DNA of 64,000 nucleotides from Desulfobulbus sp. (GCA_031280615.1 JAITGO010000023.1:146616-210615); one strand, 5' to 3'; counted from the stretch's first letter, positions 45,447 through 55,454 are shown. Made by a program: numbers and translations. The notes: generated from the sequence alone by a model not told the origin.

Positions 45447-45592
45447 TACAAAGAACAGTAAGAAAAAAATAGTACCCCTGCTCTGTTGGTGATCTGCGAA
45501 GTATTGAGCCAACTCGCACGAAAAGGGTAGCCTCGAAGTTGAATCATGGGACTCTTTATTGAGTCCCAGCCGTCAACGGGGGCATTGCCCAC
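45447..45592 (+). ncRNA. ssrS: Probable 6S RNA
   Basis: The non-coding stretch just after zapA, where 6S RNA is encoded in many proteobacteria. It contains text resembling the delta-proteobacterial 6S consensus: CCCCTG near 45475, TGTTGGTGA, a GAAG, then TTGAGCCAAC. Local stems are GTTGG (45485-45489) with CCAAC (45509-45513) and TGGGACTC with GAGTCCCA (45547-45568). GGGG near 45579 can close with CCCC near 45475. 6S RNA binds sigma70 RNA polymerase. Ends are approximate. Confidence 0.65.
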
Positions 45593-45937
45593 CTAATTCA
45601 ATTAGGTTTAATCATTTCGTTGACACGGCAGCGCGGGGGTTTTGTTGCCGGCTGGGTGAGCGCTCCTTGCACAGGCGCCATTTTGACGCAAGAAAATGGA
45701 GTGGCGGACGCGAACGGGCAATGTTGGTCCTGCGATAGAAAAGACAACACTGATGCGATCAGGTTTACCCTATATGCGTAACCCTCCATCCAGGCTGTTC
45801 GCGAGGGTCGTGTCGATTGCATGCCACGACCGAGCATTTTTTGAGTCTCCGGCGGCCGCAAGACCAAGGGAACACTTGAGCCTGTCCTGAAAAGTTTGGC
45901 CTCTTCTCGTCGCTGAAATCGATCAGCGTTTCCGTTC
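45593..45937 (+). other. Gene-free stretch before a strong terminator
   Basis: No credible protein gene on either strand. It begins with a small palindrome (CCTAATT-C-AATTAGG, 45592-45606) that may end the 6S transcript, holds a stem GGTCGTG/CACGACC (45806-45831) followed by Ts, and runs into the strong terminator at 45941-45980. This layout suggests a transcript of its own, possibly a small RNA, or a leader of rny. Confidence 0.45.
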
Positions 45938-45980
45938 GACGCTGCGGGTCGCTCCGACCGGCGCAGCCGTTTCTTTTTTT
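45938..45980 (+). terminator. Strong terminator before rny
   Basis: GCTGCGGGTCG (45941-45951) pairs with CGACC plus CGCAGC (45955-45967, two bulged Gs) around CTC, followed by a T-rich tract (45970-45980). No coding gene lies directly upstream. Confidence 0.8.
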
Positions 45981-46049
45981 CACCTGCCAGCATGGATCTG
46001 CGTCGGGTCGTCGTGGAGCACGACAGGCCCTTTTTTCATATAGAGGAGG

Positions 46050-47630
46050 ATGGGTGATTTGTTTATGGAACTCAATGCAATAACTCTATTTTTAGCGCTG
46101 ATCAATTTGGTGGTCGGCGTTGTCTTGGGTATCTTTCTGCGCAAAAAACTGGTGGAGGGCAACCAGCGGAACATTGCCTTGCAAGGCCGCCAAATCATTG
46201 AAAATTCGATCAGTGAAGCCGAGCAGATCAAAAAAGAAGCCCTGCTTCAGGCCAAGGAAGAGGCATTTCTGATCAAGCAGGAAGCCGATCGCGAATTGAA
46301 GGCCAACCGTCTGGAAATCAAGGAAGACCAGCGCCGCCTGAATCGAAAATTCGACGAGATTCAACGGGAATTTCAGATTCTCGAGGAAAAACAGGCGAGT
46401 CTGAAATACCGTGAGGAAAATCTGGAGGCCAATGAAGCCAAGGTTGCCACGAAAAAACAGACTCTCGATGGGTTGATCGACGAGCAGCGGTACAAACTGG
46501 AGCAGATTGCCGGTATTGATCGGGAAGAGGCCAAAACGCAGCTCATGCAGTCCATTGAAAGCGAAGCGCGGATGGAATGTGCCAAGCGCCTGTCTCGGAT
46601 CGAAAACGAAATGAAGATGGAGGCGGATCGGAAAGGGAAGAATATCCTGGCCTTGGCCATTGCCCGCTATGCCGGCGACTATGTGGCCGACAAAACCGTG
46701 TCGATGGTGCCGCTGCCCAACGAGGAGATGAAAGGTCGAATCATCGGCCGTGAAGGGCGCAATATCAGAGCGATCGAGGCTGCAACCGGGGTCGATATCA
46801 TCATTGACGACACGCCCGAGGCGGTCATTCTTTCCGGATTCAATCCCATCCGGCGCGAGGTTGCCCGGCTGGCGCTGGAGCAGCTCATCTCCGACGGCCG
46901 TATCCACCCGGCCCGTATCGAAGAGGTCGTGCAGAAGGTGACCGAGGAGTTGGAGATCGGCATCCGCGAATCCGGCGAACGGGCCACCTTCGACGTGGGC
47001 GCCCATGGCATGCATGTGGAGTTGATCAATCTGATCGGCCGGTTGAAGTATCGGACCAGCTACGGCCAGAACATTTTGCAGCATTCGCTGGAGGTGGCCT
47101 TCCTTTGCGGAGTGATGGCCGCCGAACTCGGCCTGGATGTGAAGAAGGCCAAGCGGGCCGGACTGCTGCACGACATCGGCAAGGCGGTGGACCACGAAGT
47201 GGAGGGGTCGCATGCCATCATCGGCCGCGATCTTGCCCGCAAATACGGAGAAGCCGAGGATATCGTCTACGCCATCGGCGCCCATCACGAAGATCAGCCG
47301 CCCAAGAGCGTGCTGGATGTGTTGGTGCAATCGGCGGACGCCCTCTCCGGCGCCCGGCCGGGGGCACGCAAGGAGATGCTGCAGAGCTATGTCAAGCGGC
47401 TGGAGGATCTGGAGAATATCGCCAATGGTTTCAACGGAGTCGAAAAATCGTATGCCATTCAGGCCGGTCGCGACCTGCGGATCATCGTGGACAGCCAGAA
47501 GGTGCGCGACGAGGAAACCACCTTGCTCAGTCGCGACATCGCCAAGGCCATCGAGGAACAATTGACCTATCCGGGCCAGATCCGGGTTACGGTCATCCGT
47601 GAAACCAGAGCAGTGGAATACGCCAAGTAG
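46050..47630 (+). CDS. rny: Ribonuclease Y
   Basis: Membrane-anchored endoribonuclease that begins mRNA decay. 526 residues: N-terminal helix ([18 protein letters not shown]), long charged coiled coil, KH domain ([20 protein letters not shown]), HD domain ([12 protein letters not shown]). The start is ambiguous: GAGGAGG touches ATG 46050, while TTG 46059 or ATG 46065 would have better spacing. It lies upstream of tyrS by 8 bases. RNase Y is typical of Firmicutes and some Desulfobacterota. Confidence 0.95.
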   Translation: MGDLFMELNAITLFLALINLVVGVVLGIFLRKKLVEGNQRNIALQGRQIIENSISEAEQIKKEALLQAKEEAFLIKQEADRELKANRLEIKEDQRRLNRKFDEIQREFQILEEKQASLKYREENLEANEAKVATKKQTLDGLIDEQRYKLEQIAGIDREEAKTQLMQSIESEARMECAKRLSRIENEMKMEADRKGKNILALAIARYAGDYVADKTVSMVPLPNEEMKGRIIGREGRNIRAIEAATGVDIIIDDTPEAVILSGFNPIRREVARLALEQLISDGRIHPARIEEVVQKVTEELEIGIRESGERATFDVGAHGMHVELINLIGRLKYRTSYGQNILQHSLEVAFLCGVMAAELGLDVKKAKRAGLLHDIGKAVDHEVEGSHAIIGRDLARKYGEAEDIVYAIGAHHEDQPPKSVLDVLVQSADALSGARPGARKEMLQSYVKRLEDLENIANGFNGVEKSYAIQAGRDLRIIVDSQKVRDEETTLLSRDIAKAIEEQLTYPGQIRVTVIRETRAVEYAK

Positions 47631-47638
47631 GGGGTGCG

Positions 47639-48853
47639 ATGAAGTCGGTTGAAGAACAGATTGCCCTGATAGAACGGGGTGCGGTCGATTTCCATTCCAG
47701 GGAAGACCTGGTCAAGAAACTCACCCGGTCGCTTGAGACCGGCGTACCTCTGACTGTCAAAGCCGGGTTCGATCCCACCGCACCTGACCTGCATCTCGGG
47801 CACACGGTATTGATCCAGAAATTGCGCCACTTCCAGGTGCTCGGGCACAGCGTCCACTTCCTGATCGGCGATTTTACCGGCCTGATCGGCGATCCCACCG
47901 GCAAGTCCGATACCAGGCCGCCGCTGACCTCGGAAGATGTCAAGCGCAATGCCGAAACCTACAAGGAGCAGGTCTTCAAGATTCTCGATCCGGACAAGAC
48001 CACAGTGGTCTTCAACTCGACCTGGCTCGGCAAGCTGACTTCTTACGACATGATCCGCCTTGCCTCGGAATTGACGGTGGCCCGGATGCTGGAGCGGGAC
48101 GACTTCAAAAAGCGATTCGAGTCGAATCGTCCGATCTCGATCCACGAATTCCTCTACCCGCTGATCCAGGGGTACGACTCGGTGGCCATGAAGGCCGACG
48201 TCGAGCTGGGGGGGACCGATCAGTTGTTCAACCTGCTGATGGGCCGGGACCTCCAGCGCAGCCGGGGGCAAGAACCGCAGGTGGTGCTTACCATGCCGCT
48301 GCTGGAGGGCTTGGACGGCGTCAACAAGATGAGTAAATCGCTGGGCAACTATATCGGCATATCCGAACCTCCGGACAGCATTTTTGGCAAGATCATGTCG
48401 ATCAGCGACGACCTGATGTTCCGCTATTACGAATTGCTCAGTGATCTGCCGATGGCGGAAATCACGATGCTACGGGAGCAGATCGAACGCGGTCAGCTAC
48501 ATCCCAAATCGGTCAAGGTACAGTTGGCAAAAGAAATGGTCGCCCGGTTTTACAGCTCGGCCGCAGCGGAGGAGGCGGAGCGGACCTTCGAGCAGGTCTT
48601 TGCCCGTCACGAAATGCCGGACGAAATTGAGGAGGTACGCCTAGCTGCGACGGAAAACGAGATTTGGCTGCCCAAACTCCTGCTCGATGCCGGGCTGGTG
48701 AAATCGACCTCCGACGGCCGTCGTATGATCCAGCAGCACGCGGTGTCGCTGGACGGAGCCCGGGTGGATGACGGCAACACGGCCATTCCGACCAAGGGAG
48801 CGGTATTGCTCAAAGTCGGCAAGCGCCGATTTTGCCGGGTTATTTTTTCCTGA
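47639..48853 (+). CDS. tyrS: Tyrosyl-tRNA synthetase
   Basis: Charges tRNA-Tyr. 404 residues. Class I signatures HLGH (52-55) and KMSKS are present, with the Rossmann region [13 protein letters not shown] and the C-terminal S4 RNA-binding domain ([15 protein letters not shown]). GGGGG lies before the ATG. It ends at a strong terminator shared with the Fur-family gene. Confidence 0.97.
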   Translation: MKSVEEQIALIERGAVDFHSREDLVKKLTRSLETGVPLTVKAGFDPTAPDLHLGHTVLIQKLRHFQVLGHSVHFLIGDFTGLIGDPTGKSDTRPPLTSEDVKRNAETYKEQVFKILDPDKTTVVFNSTWLGKLTSYDMIRLASELTVARMLERDDFKKRFESNRPISIHEFLYPLIQGYDSVAMKADVELGGTDQLFNLLMGRDLQRSRGQEPQVVLTMPLLEGLDGVNKMSKSLGNYIGISEPPDSIFGKIMSISDDLMFRYYELLSDLPMAEITMLREQIERGQLHPKSVKVQLAKEMVARFYSSAAAEEAERTFEQVFARHEMPDEIEEVRLAATENEIWLPKLLLDAGLVKSTSDGRRMIQQHAVSLDGARVDDGNTAIPTKGAVLLKVGKRRFCRVIFS

Positions 48854-48874
48854 AAAAAAGCTGCGAAAACACAA

Positions 48875-48909
48875 CGGGCGGCTCGCTGTTGCGAGCCGCC
48901 CGTTTTTTT
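48875..48909 (+). terminator. Terminator between tyrS and the Fur-family gene
   Basis: CGGGCGGCTCGC (48875-48886) pairs perfectly with GCGAGCCGCCCG (48891-48902) around TGTT, followed by seven Ts. It serves tyrS and may also serve the opposite gene. Confidence 0.92.
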
Positions 48910-48937
48910 GCGGTAGAGAGTAGACTGGGCGGGGAGG

Positions 48938-49348
48938 CTATTGCAGACGCGGCTGCTTCTGGCAATTGCCGCAAATACCGGTAAATTCCACATGGTGGCC
49001 CATGATGAGATAGGCAGACGATTCGGTGGCCTGGGCAACCAGTTCATGGATGACCGGCACATCGATGTCATCGACCTTACCGCATATCGAGCATCTGATA
49101 TGATAGTGGTTGTCGGTGGTGGCATCGAAACGCTTTTGCGTGCCGCCAACTTCAATCTTAAGAATCATGCCGTGCTCGGCCATCAACTCGAGATTGCGGT
49201 AGACTGTCCCCAAGCCTATACGGGGCAGGCGCCTACGGACCATGTCGTACAGTTCGCTGGCAGTCGGATGAGTCTTAACCTTCGATAATTCTTCAAGGAT
49301 AATTTGCCGCTGGGTCGTAAGCCGGAAGGTCAATGCTGGCGCGTTCAT
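48938..49348 (-). CDS. Fur/PerR-family transcriptional regulator
   Basis: 136 residues: winged-helix DNA-binding domain (QRQIILEELSKV, LGTVYRNLELMAEHG) and dimerisation domain with two structural zinc pairs, CSIC and CGNC. The HYHIRC motif and short length point to PerR-like rather than Fur, so it may sense peroxide or iron. It is divergent from dus, with an AT-rich possible operator just upstream. Confidence 0.9.
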   Translation of the reverse strand: MNAPALTFRLTTQRQIILEELSKVKTHPTASELYDMVRRRLPRIGLGTVYRNLELMAEHGMILKIEVGGTQKRFDATTDNHYHIRCSICGKVDDIDVPVIHELVAQATESSAYLIMGHHVEFTGICGNCQKQPRLQ

Positions 49349-49380
49349 TCTATGTCGTATTAGTGGGATAGAGGCATTAA

Positions 49381-49402
49381 TAAATAATAATTCTTAAATT
49401 TA
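49381..49402 (-). promoter_or_regulatory. Possible Fur-family operator
   Basis: An AT-rich partial palindrome, TAAAT-N12-ATTTA, with inner AATAATTCTT, lies 33-54 bases upstream of the Fur-family gene, in the position expected for autoregulation. It only loosely resembles the Fur/PerR box. Confidence 0.3.
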
Positions 49403-49475
49403 CCATGAGTTTTGCAGCTGTGTCAAGCCAGAACTTGGCGAGAGATTGTGAAAAAATGGGAGACGGTGTGCGTAG

Positions 49476-50459
49476 ATGCGCTTAGGCAGGCTTGAGCTGT
49501 GGCCGCCGCTGTTGCTGGCACCCATGGCGGGCTTGACCCACTCGGCGTTGCGAACCGCCATCCTCGGATTTGGCGGCGTCGGGTTACTCAGCACGGAGAT
49601 GCTGGCAGCAGCCCGCTTGCCGGCGGAGCGGCCGGCTTCTTCTCCCTATCTGGTGCGAACCGCGCAGGAATCGCCGCTGTCGTACCAGCTCCTCCTGGCC
49701 GATGACAAGATCATTGGCAGGGTGTTCGAGGCACTGCATCGCCTTCGGGCGGATGCCGTCGATCTCAACCTCGGCTGCCCGGCTCCCCAGGTCCGCCGAG
49801 CGGGCGGCGGCAGCAGTCTGATGGACGATCCCGACCGGGTCAGGCGGATTGTCGCTGCGGCCCGCAAGCAGACTTCGCTGCCGCTCTCGGCCAAAATACG
49901 GCTCGGCGAGACGCTGAGCGAGAACGGCTTGCGGGATTTCTGCCGAATGCTTGCCGATGAAGGTATCGACATGCTGACCGTGCATGCCCGACTGCGGGGC
50001 GAACCGTTCACCCGGCCGCCGAGGTGGGAGTGGGTGGCAAAAGTCAAGCAATGGGTGGATGTGCCGGTGATTGCCAACGGTTCCATCGACTCGGTGGACA
50101 GTGCCCGGGCCTGTTTGAAGATAACGGCAGCCGACGGATTGATGATCGGCCGGGCCGCGGCACGGCAGCCGTGGGTTTTTGCCAGCATTGCCCGGGAGGT
50201 ATACGGGGTCGCTGTGCCGGAACCCGATGTCCGGCTGCCCCGGCTGTATGCGGACTTCGTGGCGTCGCTGAACGAGCGGTTCCTGCCCGAACGGCGGCTG
50301 GGGCGGCTGAAGGAGTTCACCCATCATTTCGCCACCAACTATTTCTTCGGTCACCACCTGGCGGCCAAAGTGCAGGCGAGCGAATCCATCGAGCAGGCAT
50401 GGGAGCATGCCGAGGCCTTTTTCGCGCTCAACGATTCCGAGCGGACGCAGCAAGGTTGA
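49476..50459 (+). CDS. dus: tRNA-dihydrouridine synthase
   Basis: FMN enzyme reducing uridine to dihydrouridine in tRNA. 327 residues with LAPMAGLTHSALR at the start, the catalytic Cys in NLGCPAPQVRRAGGGSSL, and VIANGSIDSVDSA for the FMN phosphate. The specific Dus subtype (A, B or C) is uncertain. It faces the radical SAM gene with 11 bases between the ends. Confidence 0.93.
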   Translation: MRLGRLELWPPLLLAPMAGLTHSALRTAILGFGGVGLLSTEMLAAARLPAERPASSPYLVRTAQESPLSYQLLLADDKIIGRVFEALHRLRADAVDLNLGCPAPQVRRAGGGSSLMDDPDRVRRIVAAARKQTSLPLSAKIRLGETLSENGLRDFCRMLADEGIDMLTVHARLRGEPFTRPPRWEWVAKVKQWVDVPVIANGSIDSVDSARACLKITAADGLMIGRAAARQPWVFASIAREVYGVAVPEPDVRLPRLYADFVASLNERFLPERRLGRLKEFTHHFATNYFFGHHLAAKVQASESIEQAWEHAEAFFALNDSERTQQG

Positions 50460-50470
50460 CCTTTTTTGCC

Positions 50471-51763
50471 TTATCGCAGGGGTGGGTTGTAGTAGCCGAA
50501 CTTGAGCTCCGGAAATTTCTTGTGGAGCTGTCCCAGCCAATTCCTGATCCCCAAGGGTGGTATATCGCCCCGGTGACCAATCACCCGCAGGTAATATTCC
50601 GGGTCCATGTTCAGGTTTCGTAACTGGATGAAATCGGGACGATATTCGGTGATCAACTCCGACAGGGCGGCGAATTCGGCCGGATCGTCGGTGCAGCCGG
50701 GCAGGATGAAATAGTTGAGGGAGACATGGCGGCCGTGCCTTTTCATGGCTGTGATCGATCGGCAGACAGCGGCCAGGTCAAACCCTTTGGGCCGGTAATA
50801 GAGCCGGTGGTGCTCTGGCTGGGCGCTGTTCAAGGAGATACGGATCGAATCCAGCCCGGCGTGGGCAAGCCGCTCCACCGCATCGGGCAGGCTGCCGTTG
50901 GTGTTGAGGTTGACGGTGCCCCGGTCGGTTCGGGAACGGATGAGCCGAATGCTGTTTTCGATCAGGCCGGCCTGCAGTAAAGGCTCTCCCTCGCATCCCT
51001 GGCCGAAGCTGACCACGGGCCGTGGCGCTGCCTCAAGGTGGGGAACGGCCACCTCGGCGATTTCTTTTTCCGTGGGAACAAAGGCGATGCGGTCCTGGGT
51101 CGAGGGGCAGCAACCCGAGGGTTGCAGGGAGATGCAGCCCACGCAAGCGGCATTGCACAGGGGGGAACAGGGCAGCGGCGCTTCCCAGCGCCCGAGGAAA
51201 TAGTTGCGGGCGGCGGGACAGCCGTAGGTGAGACAGCATTTGCCGAGATGCTGAATCAGGCGGTTGCTCTTGTGGCGGCTGAGTTGTTTGCGGGTGCGTT
51301 GGTTGAGCAGGCGTTGGTTGAATTGATCGGCATCCTGGCGGCAATCGTAGTCGCTGCGGAAGCCGGCCGCCCAGAATTTGCCGTCGGCCCAACCGACCGC
51401 CGTGTAGGCGAAAAGCGGCAGGAGCGGAGCACCGGCGTCGTCGGTCCGGTAGGCGGCCGACAAGATGGCGGTATGGGCGGGTGCCATGAAGGCGGCCACC
51501 GCCTGAATCGGTTCGCCGGGCTGATACGGATTGGTATCGAGGAGGGCCGGTTCGCCGCTTTCCGGGTCGATCCCGATGGGGAGGCGGGCCGGCAGGGAGA
51601 ACAACTCGCTGCCCGGCGGCAGTTCGATCAGGTCGTCCGGGGCGGGGGCGCTAATCCGGCCGGCAGCGCTGCCGGCCATGGACAGACCGGCATAGTCGAG
51701 AATTTCCCCCGAGCTGGTGGCAAAGACAAGGGCGGGAACGGTTGAGGGGCGAGCACCCGTCAT
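50471..51763 (-). CDS. Radical SAM protein with N-terminal extension
   Basis: 430 residues; function unknown. The SAM-cluster triad is C203-X3-C207-X2-C210 in CNAACVGC, preceded by C199. A further CC at 176-177 and C182 hint at an extra cluster. The first 190 residues are an unrecognised extension with an Ala/Pro-rich start. Radical SAM barrel text later: SFGQGCEGEPLLQAG and LNTNGSLPDAVERLAHAGLD. It lies downstream of the small protein at 51776 (12-base gap) and is probably cotranscribed with it. Confidence 0.8.
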   Translation of the reverse strand: MTGARPSTVPALVFATSSGEILDYAGLSMAGSAAGRISAPAPDDLIELPPGSELFSLPARLPIGIDPESGEPALLDTNPYQPGEPIQAVAAFMAPAHTAILSAAYRTDDAGAPLLPLFAYTAVGWADGKFWAAGFRSDYDCRQDADQFNQRLLNQRTRKQLSRHKSNRLIQHLGKCCLTYGCPAARNYFLGRWEAPLPCSPLCNAACVGCISLQPSGCCPSTQDRIAFVPTEKEIAEVAVPHLEAAPRPVVSFGQGCEGEPLLQAGLIENSIRLIRSRTDRGTVNLNTNGSLPDAVERLAHAGLDSIRISLNSAQPEHHRLYYRPKGFDLAAVCRSITAMKRHGRHVSLNYFILPGCTDDPAEFAALSELITEYRPDFIQLRNLNMDPEYYLRVIGHRGDIPPLGIRNWLGQLHKKFPELKFGYYNPPLR

Positions 51764-51775
51764 GATGGGGCATGA

Positions 51776-52198
51776 TCACCGCGGGCGGATGCGGGTCAGT
51801 ACCGAATCCACGGCGCGATATACTTCCAGGTCGTCGCCGAAGACATCCTGAATGTTGGGGTGGTCGATCAGATCTTCGACAATGTACTGGGTCAGATAGA
51901 GACTGATGACGTTGGGGTCCGGAGTCAGGTTTCTGATCGGCGCGATCTTGAATTGCATGTCGAATTCCTCCATGTCGCTCAGCTGCTGCAACTGCCTGGC
52001 AATGGCTTCTTGGATGGCATGAACGGAATTGGTTTCGATGATATGCAGATCCAGCAGCCGTTGCACCAGGGCAACCGCCAACTCGGCAGCCATTTCCCGT
52101 GACTTCTTGAGCATGAAATGCCGCTCCCGCTCTCTCTTCCGGTCAATGGCGTCTATGGTTTTGTTAGTGGAATTGCTGGGGTTTATGTGTCGAGCCAT
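51776..52198 (-). CDS. Small conserved-looking charged protein
   Basis: 140 residues, not recognised. Helical, with an N-terminal Arg/Lys-rich part (AIDRKRERERHFMLKKSREM) and a C-terminal part with repeated Asp/Leu (LYLTQYIVEDLIDHPNIQDVF). AAGGAG is 6 bases before ATG 52198, which fixes the start; a longer open frame to 52372 lacks this. It lies directly upstream of the radical SAM gene. It could be a partner of that protein, though no motif proves it. Confidence 0.65.
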   Translation of the reverse strand: MARHINPSNSTNKTIDAIDRKRERERHFMLKKSREMAAELAVALVQRLLDLHIIETNSVHAIQEAIARQLQQLSDMEEFDMQFKIAPIRNLTPDPNVISLYLTQYIVEDLIDHPNIQDVFGDDLEVYRAVDSVLTRIRPR

Positions 52199-52475
52199 GC
52201 GTTCTCCTTGGTGATCCAAAACAAATTCAAATCGTCTTGAAGGGATGGTCGGGGCGGCGGTTGCATACGCAAAATTGCCCATTGCGTCCTTTCGGCACAC
52301 GAAGGCCCGCGCCCGCCCCGGCAACCTTCCTTGCGAGGCGATACGAAGGGAATGAGACTTTTTATACTGCACCTCATTGGGATAAGCACTGCTTTTGTTC
52401 GGGAAAAAGCTCCCGAATCTTCCCCGCAGGCACCGGCAAAAGGCCGGAACAATGAAATGCCGGTTCGCGAAGAAC

Positions 52476-54677
52476 CTAATTGTGCAAACCGCCCGCTTCG
52501 CTCAGATATAAGCGGCGGAAGCGGTCGATCAACACCTCTTGGTCCTGCGGCAGCCGCAGACCGTACTGGGCGACGTACTCGGCGGCCATGCGGTGGGTGT
52601 TGAAAATGGGGATGTTGAGCCGGAGGTTGTTCAGCGCGCGTTCCAGGTAGGTTTCCGGGCGGTCGTAAAACGATTCGAGAATTGCGGGCAAAACCTGGTA
52701 AAACGCCGCGGCATCCTCGGTATAGAGCAGGGCATCGGGCGCCTCGCTCAGGTCGGCTTCCTCGACCGGGCCTTCGTACCCGAACTTCCAGCCTGTTTGC
52801 CCTTCGTGATAGCCTTCGACCCACCAGCCGTCCATGATGCTGATATTCGGCACGCCGTTCATTGCCGCCTTCATGCCGCTCGTGCCGCTTGCTTCCAGCG
52901 GCCGTTTGGGGCTGTTAAGCCAGGCATGTACGCCGCTGACCATCAGCTTGGCAAGCTGCATGTCGTATCCGGGAATGAAAACCAGTTTGCCCAGACCTTT
53001 GCTGCGGCGATACAGTTCTTCCTGGTTGTCGAGAATCAGCTTCAGAACCGATTTGCCCGGCTCGTCGGCGGGATGCGCCTTGCCTGCAAACAGAAAATTG
53101 ATCGGCCGGTTGAGAGCGATGAGGATATCGGAAAGCCGGTCGATATCGTCGAAAATCAGGTCGGCCCGTTTGTAGGTGGAAAATCTGCGGGCAAACCCGA
53201 TGGTGAAAACTCCCGGCTGGAGCCACTCGGTCTCGGGCAGGCTGGAAAGATGGTTGGGCGGATCGATCCAGGTCTCGACCATTTGCTCGCGGTGGCGTTT
53301 GAGCATGGCGTTGACGTAGCCGATCAGCTGCCGGTTGTCCGAGCGCCAAGCCTCCTCGAGCTTGGGCGCCAGATCGGCCGCATCCTGGCCGGCAAGGGTG
53401 CCGAAGCAGCTGGGATCGGTGCGCCAGGCGCGGAGCGAGGGCGTCTGATTGAAACAGGCGGCCCGCTGCTCGCTGATCCAGGTCAGATGATGGACCCCGT
53501 TGGTAATCGCCTTGATCTTGTTGGCAAAGGCCGGGAACTGCTTTTTGGTGACATCGCGGTGCAGCCGGCTGACACTGTTGATGGCCCGGTTGATCCGCAT
53601 GGCCATGGCGGTGAAGTTGTACTCGTGGCTGATTTCCTCGTCATGGGCCAGGAGGTTGAGAATCCGCTGAAAGGCATTGTGGCTGATCGCGGAATAGAGC
53701 TCCCTGGAAAAACGGTCATGGCCGGCCTTCACCGGCGTATGGATGGTGTAGACTATCTTGCGCGAGACCCGCTCCGCTGCCGCGAGAATATCGGCGTCGG
53801 AGATCCGGTCGAGCGGGATATCGCCGAAGGTGTCGTGCAGTTCTTGGAGAATGAGGTGCAGGGTAACGGTAATGCCGTGCTGCTCGTTGAGATGGATGGT
53901 GCGGGACGTGCATCCAAGCACGTCGAGCAAAGGCAGAATGGCGGAACCCAGCATTCGGCGTTGGTTGGCCTTGATGATGGCCGACTTGGCGTTGTAGAGC
54001 TGGTGGGCCGACTCCATGACCCAGGCCGGCGAGTCGGGCAGGCTGTAATCAATCAGAAATTCGGGCACGAACGAATCTAGCTGCCCGGAAATCTCCAACT
54101 TCATCCAGACATGCGCCCTGACCACCGTGGGGTGAAGTTGGCCGTTGTAAAAAGGAATTTCGATTACCAGGGGCTTCTCGGGAGCCTCCGGGTTTCGGAG
54201 TTGGAACAGCGAGGGCGTGGTCTCGGGGGTCCAGCGGGTCGCGTGATCGATCTGGCCGACCTTGGAATCGACGATTTGGGAAAAATATCCTTCCCGATAG
54301 AGCAGGCTGATGGCCAGGACCGGAACATGCAAGTCGGCGAAACTTTTAAGGGTGTCGCCGGCAAGTACCCCCAGGCCGCCGCTGTAATTCGGTATCTTGC
54401 GGGGGCCCTGCAGGTATTTTTGCACGAGTCGGTCGAGCTGCGGGTTGGCATGTTCCCTGATCCTGGCCTGTTCCAGCCGGTCCATGACCGGGTGAAACAC
54501 ATCGGGATCGGCGCCGATCTCCATGGAGACATACGCGACGGATTCGCCGTCCGGGCTGGTCAGTTGGTGCCAGACCCGATCGAAAACTTGCTGGGAAACG
54601 CCAAAAAACGTGCCGAAACGATTGCGGCAGACTAACTGCTCGATGCGGACAGGGGAATCCGAGGAGGGAATATTCAT
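52476..54677 (-). CDS. glgP: Alpha-glucan phosphorylase
   Basis: Phosphorolyses glycogen to glucose 1-phosphate using PLP. 733 residues; the PLP-binding Lys is in EASGTSGMKAAMNGVPN, with GWWVEGYHEG after it and IPNYSGGLGVLAGDTLKSFAD early on. It matches the short maltodextrin-type GlgP family (TIGR02094) rather than the larger vertebrate-like type. Start at ATG 54677; the longer open frame to 54773 has no site. Confidence 0.93.
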   Translation of the reverse strand: MNIPSSDSPVRIEQLVCRNRFGTFFGVSQQVFDRVWHQLTSPDGESVAYVSMEIGADPDVFHPVMDRLEQARIREHANPQLDRLVQKYLQGPRKIPNYSGGLGVLAGDTLKSFADLHVPVLAISLLYREGYFSQIVDSKVGQIDHATRWTPETTPSLFQLRNPEAPEKPLVIEIPFYNGQLHPTVVRAHVWMKLEISGQLDSFVPEFLIDYSLPDSPAWVMESAHQLYNAKSAIIKANQRRMLGSAILPLLDVLGCTSRTIHLNEQHGITVTLHLILQELHDTFGDIPLDRISDADILAAAERVSRKIVYTIHTPVKAGHDRFSRELYSAISHNAFQRILNLLAHDEEISHEYNFTAMAMRINRAINSVSRLHRDVTKKQFPAFANKIKAITNGVHHLTWISEQRAACFNQTPSLRAWRTDPSCFGTLAGQDAADLAPKLEEAWRSDNRQLIGYVNAMLKRHREQMVETWIDPPNHLSSLPETEWLQPGVFTIGFARRFSTYKRADLIFDDIDRLSDILIALNRPINFLFAGKAHPADEPGKSVLKLILDNQEELYRRSKGLGKLVFIPGYDMQLAKLMVSGVHAWLNSPKRPLEASGTSGMKAAMNGVPNISIMDGWWVEGYHEGQTGWKFGYEGPVEEADLSEAPDALLYTEDAAAFYQVLPAILESFYDRPETYLERALNNLRLNIPIFNTHRMAAEYVAQYGLRLPQDQEVLIDRFRRLYLSEAGGLHN

Positions 54678-54872
54678 AGAAGTAATAATTTTTCCTGTTT
54701 TCTGGGCAAATAGATGAAAAAAACAGTATGACTTAAACGGAGAGATTTTAGATAAGCCGGTGTTCTTTTGCAAGGAAATTAATTTTCCGGGAAAAAAATG
54801 TTGTATTTATCTGGAGGCACAGTAAATTCTTTTTTGTGCGTTTTTTAATTTTTCACCGTATGGGAGGGAGAG

Positions 54873-55385
54873 ATGAGCAGTAACAAGTTGTTTCACTGGG
54901 CCGCATTGGGGTTGTTGATTTTGGGCTTGGGGCTGACCGGCTGCAGCAAGAAGTCCGAAACCGCGGCGCAGCAAGGGGGAGGAACGGAAGGAGCCGGAGC
55001 GACGGAATCGCTGGAAACTCCGGACACCGGAATCATGGAGGGCAGGACCTCCGGCCCGATGGTGCCGGTTTATTTTGAATTCGATAGCTCCAAGGTGACC
55101 GGTGAGCAGGTGCAACGTATTGAAACTAATGCAGATTTTATGAAAAAAAATTCTGACGTCGATATCAGAATCGAAGGCAATTGCGATCCTCGGGGTACCC
55201 AGGAATACAATATCGCCCTGGGCGAGCGTCGAGCCCAGAGTGCCAAAGCGTATCTCATCAATCTCGGCGTCAAGGCGAACCGACTGACCACGGTCAGTTT
55301 TGGAGAGGAAAAACTGCTGCTGTTTGGCCACGATGAGATATCGTATGCCCAGAATCGTCGGGATGACTTTGTTATTGTAAAATAA
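54873..55385 (+). CDS. pal: Peptidoglycan-associated lipoprotein (OmpA-family)
   Basis: Outer-membrane lipoprotein binding peptidoglycan, part of Tol-Pal. 170 residues: signal peptide with lipobox LTGC, Gly/Ala-rich linker, then the OmpA C-terminal domain: PVYFEFDSSKVTGEQ, IRIEGNCDPRGTQEYN and GERRAQSAKAYLINLGVKANRL. A GGGAGGGAGAG precedes the ATG. A terminator follows. No tol genes are near. Confidence 0.93.
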   Translation: MSSNKLFHWAALGLLILGLGLTGCSKKSETAAQQGGGTEGAGATESLETPDTGIMEGRTSGPMVPVYFEFDSSKVTGEQVQRIETNADFMKKNSDVDIRIEGNCDPRGTQEYNIALGERRAQSAKAYLINLGVKANRLTTVSFGEEKLLLFGHDEISYAQNRRDDFVIVK

Positions 55386-55413
55386 AATAACATGAACTAA
55401 ACGATGAATAAGC

Positions 55414-55454
55414 AACCGGGTCAGGGGGAATGCCCTGCCCGGTTTTTGTTTTTT
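55414..55454 (+). terminator. Terminator after pal
   Basis: AACCGGGTCAGGG (55414-55426) pairs with CCCTGCCCGGTT (55433-55444), with one bulged T, followed by T5-G-T6. Confidence 0.88.

Noticed and set aside
45447..45980. tmRNA or RNase P RNA in the gap before rny
   Set aside because: The conserved RNase P start (GAGGAAAGTC) and the tmRNA 3' end are absent; 6S RNA plus an unassigned stretch fits better.
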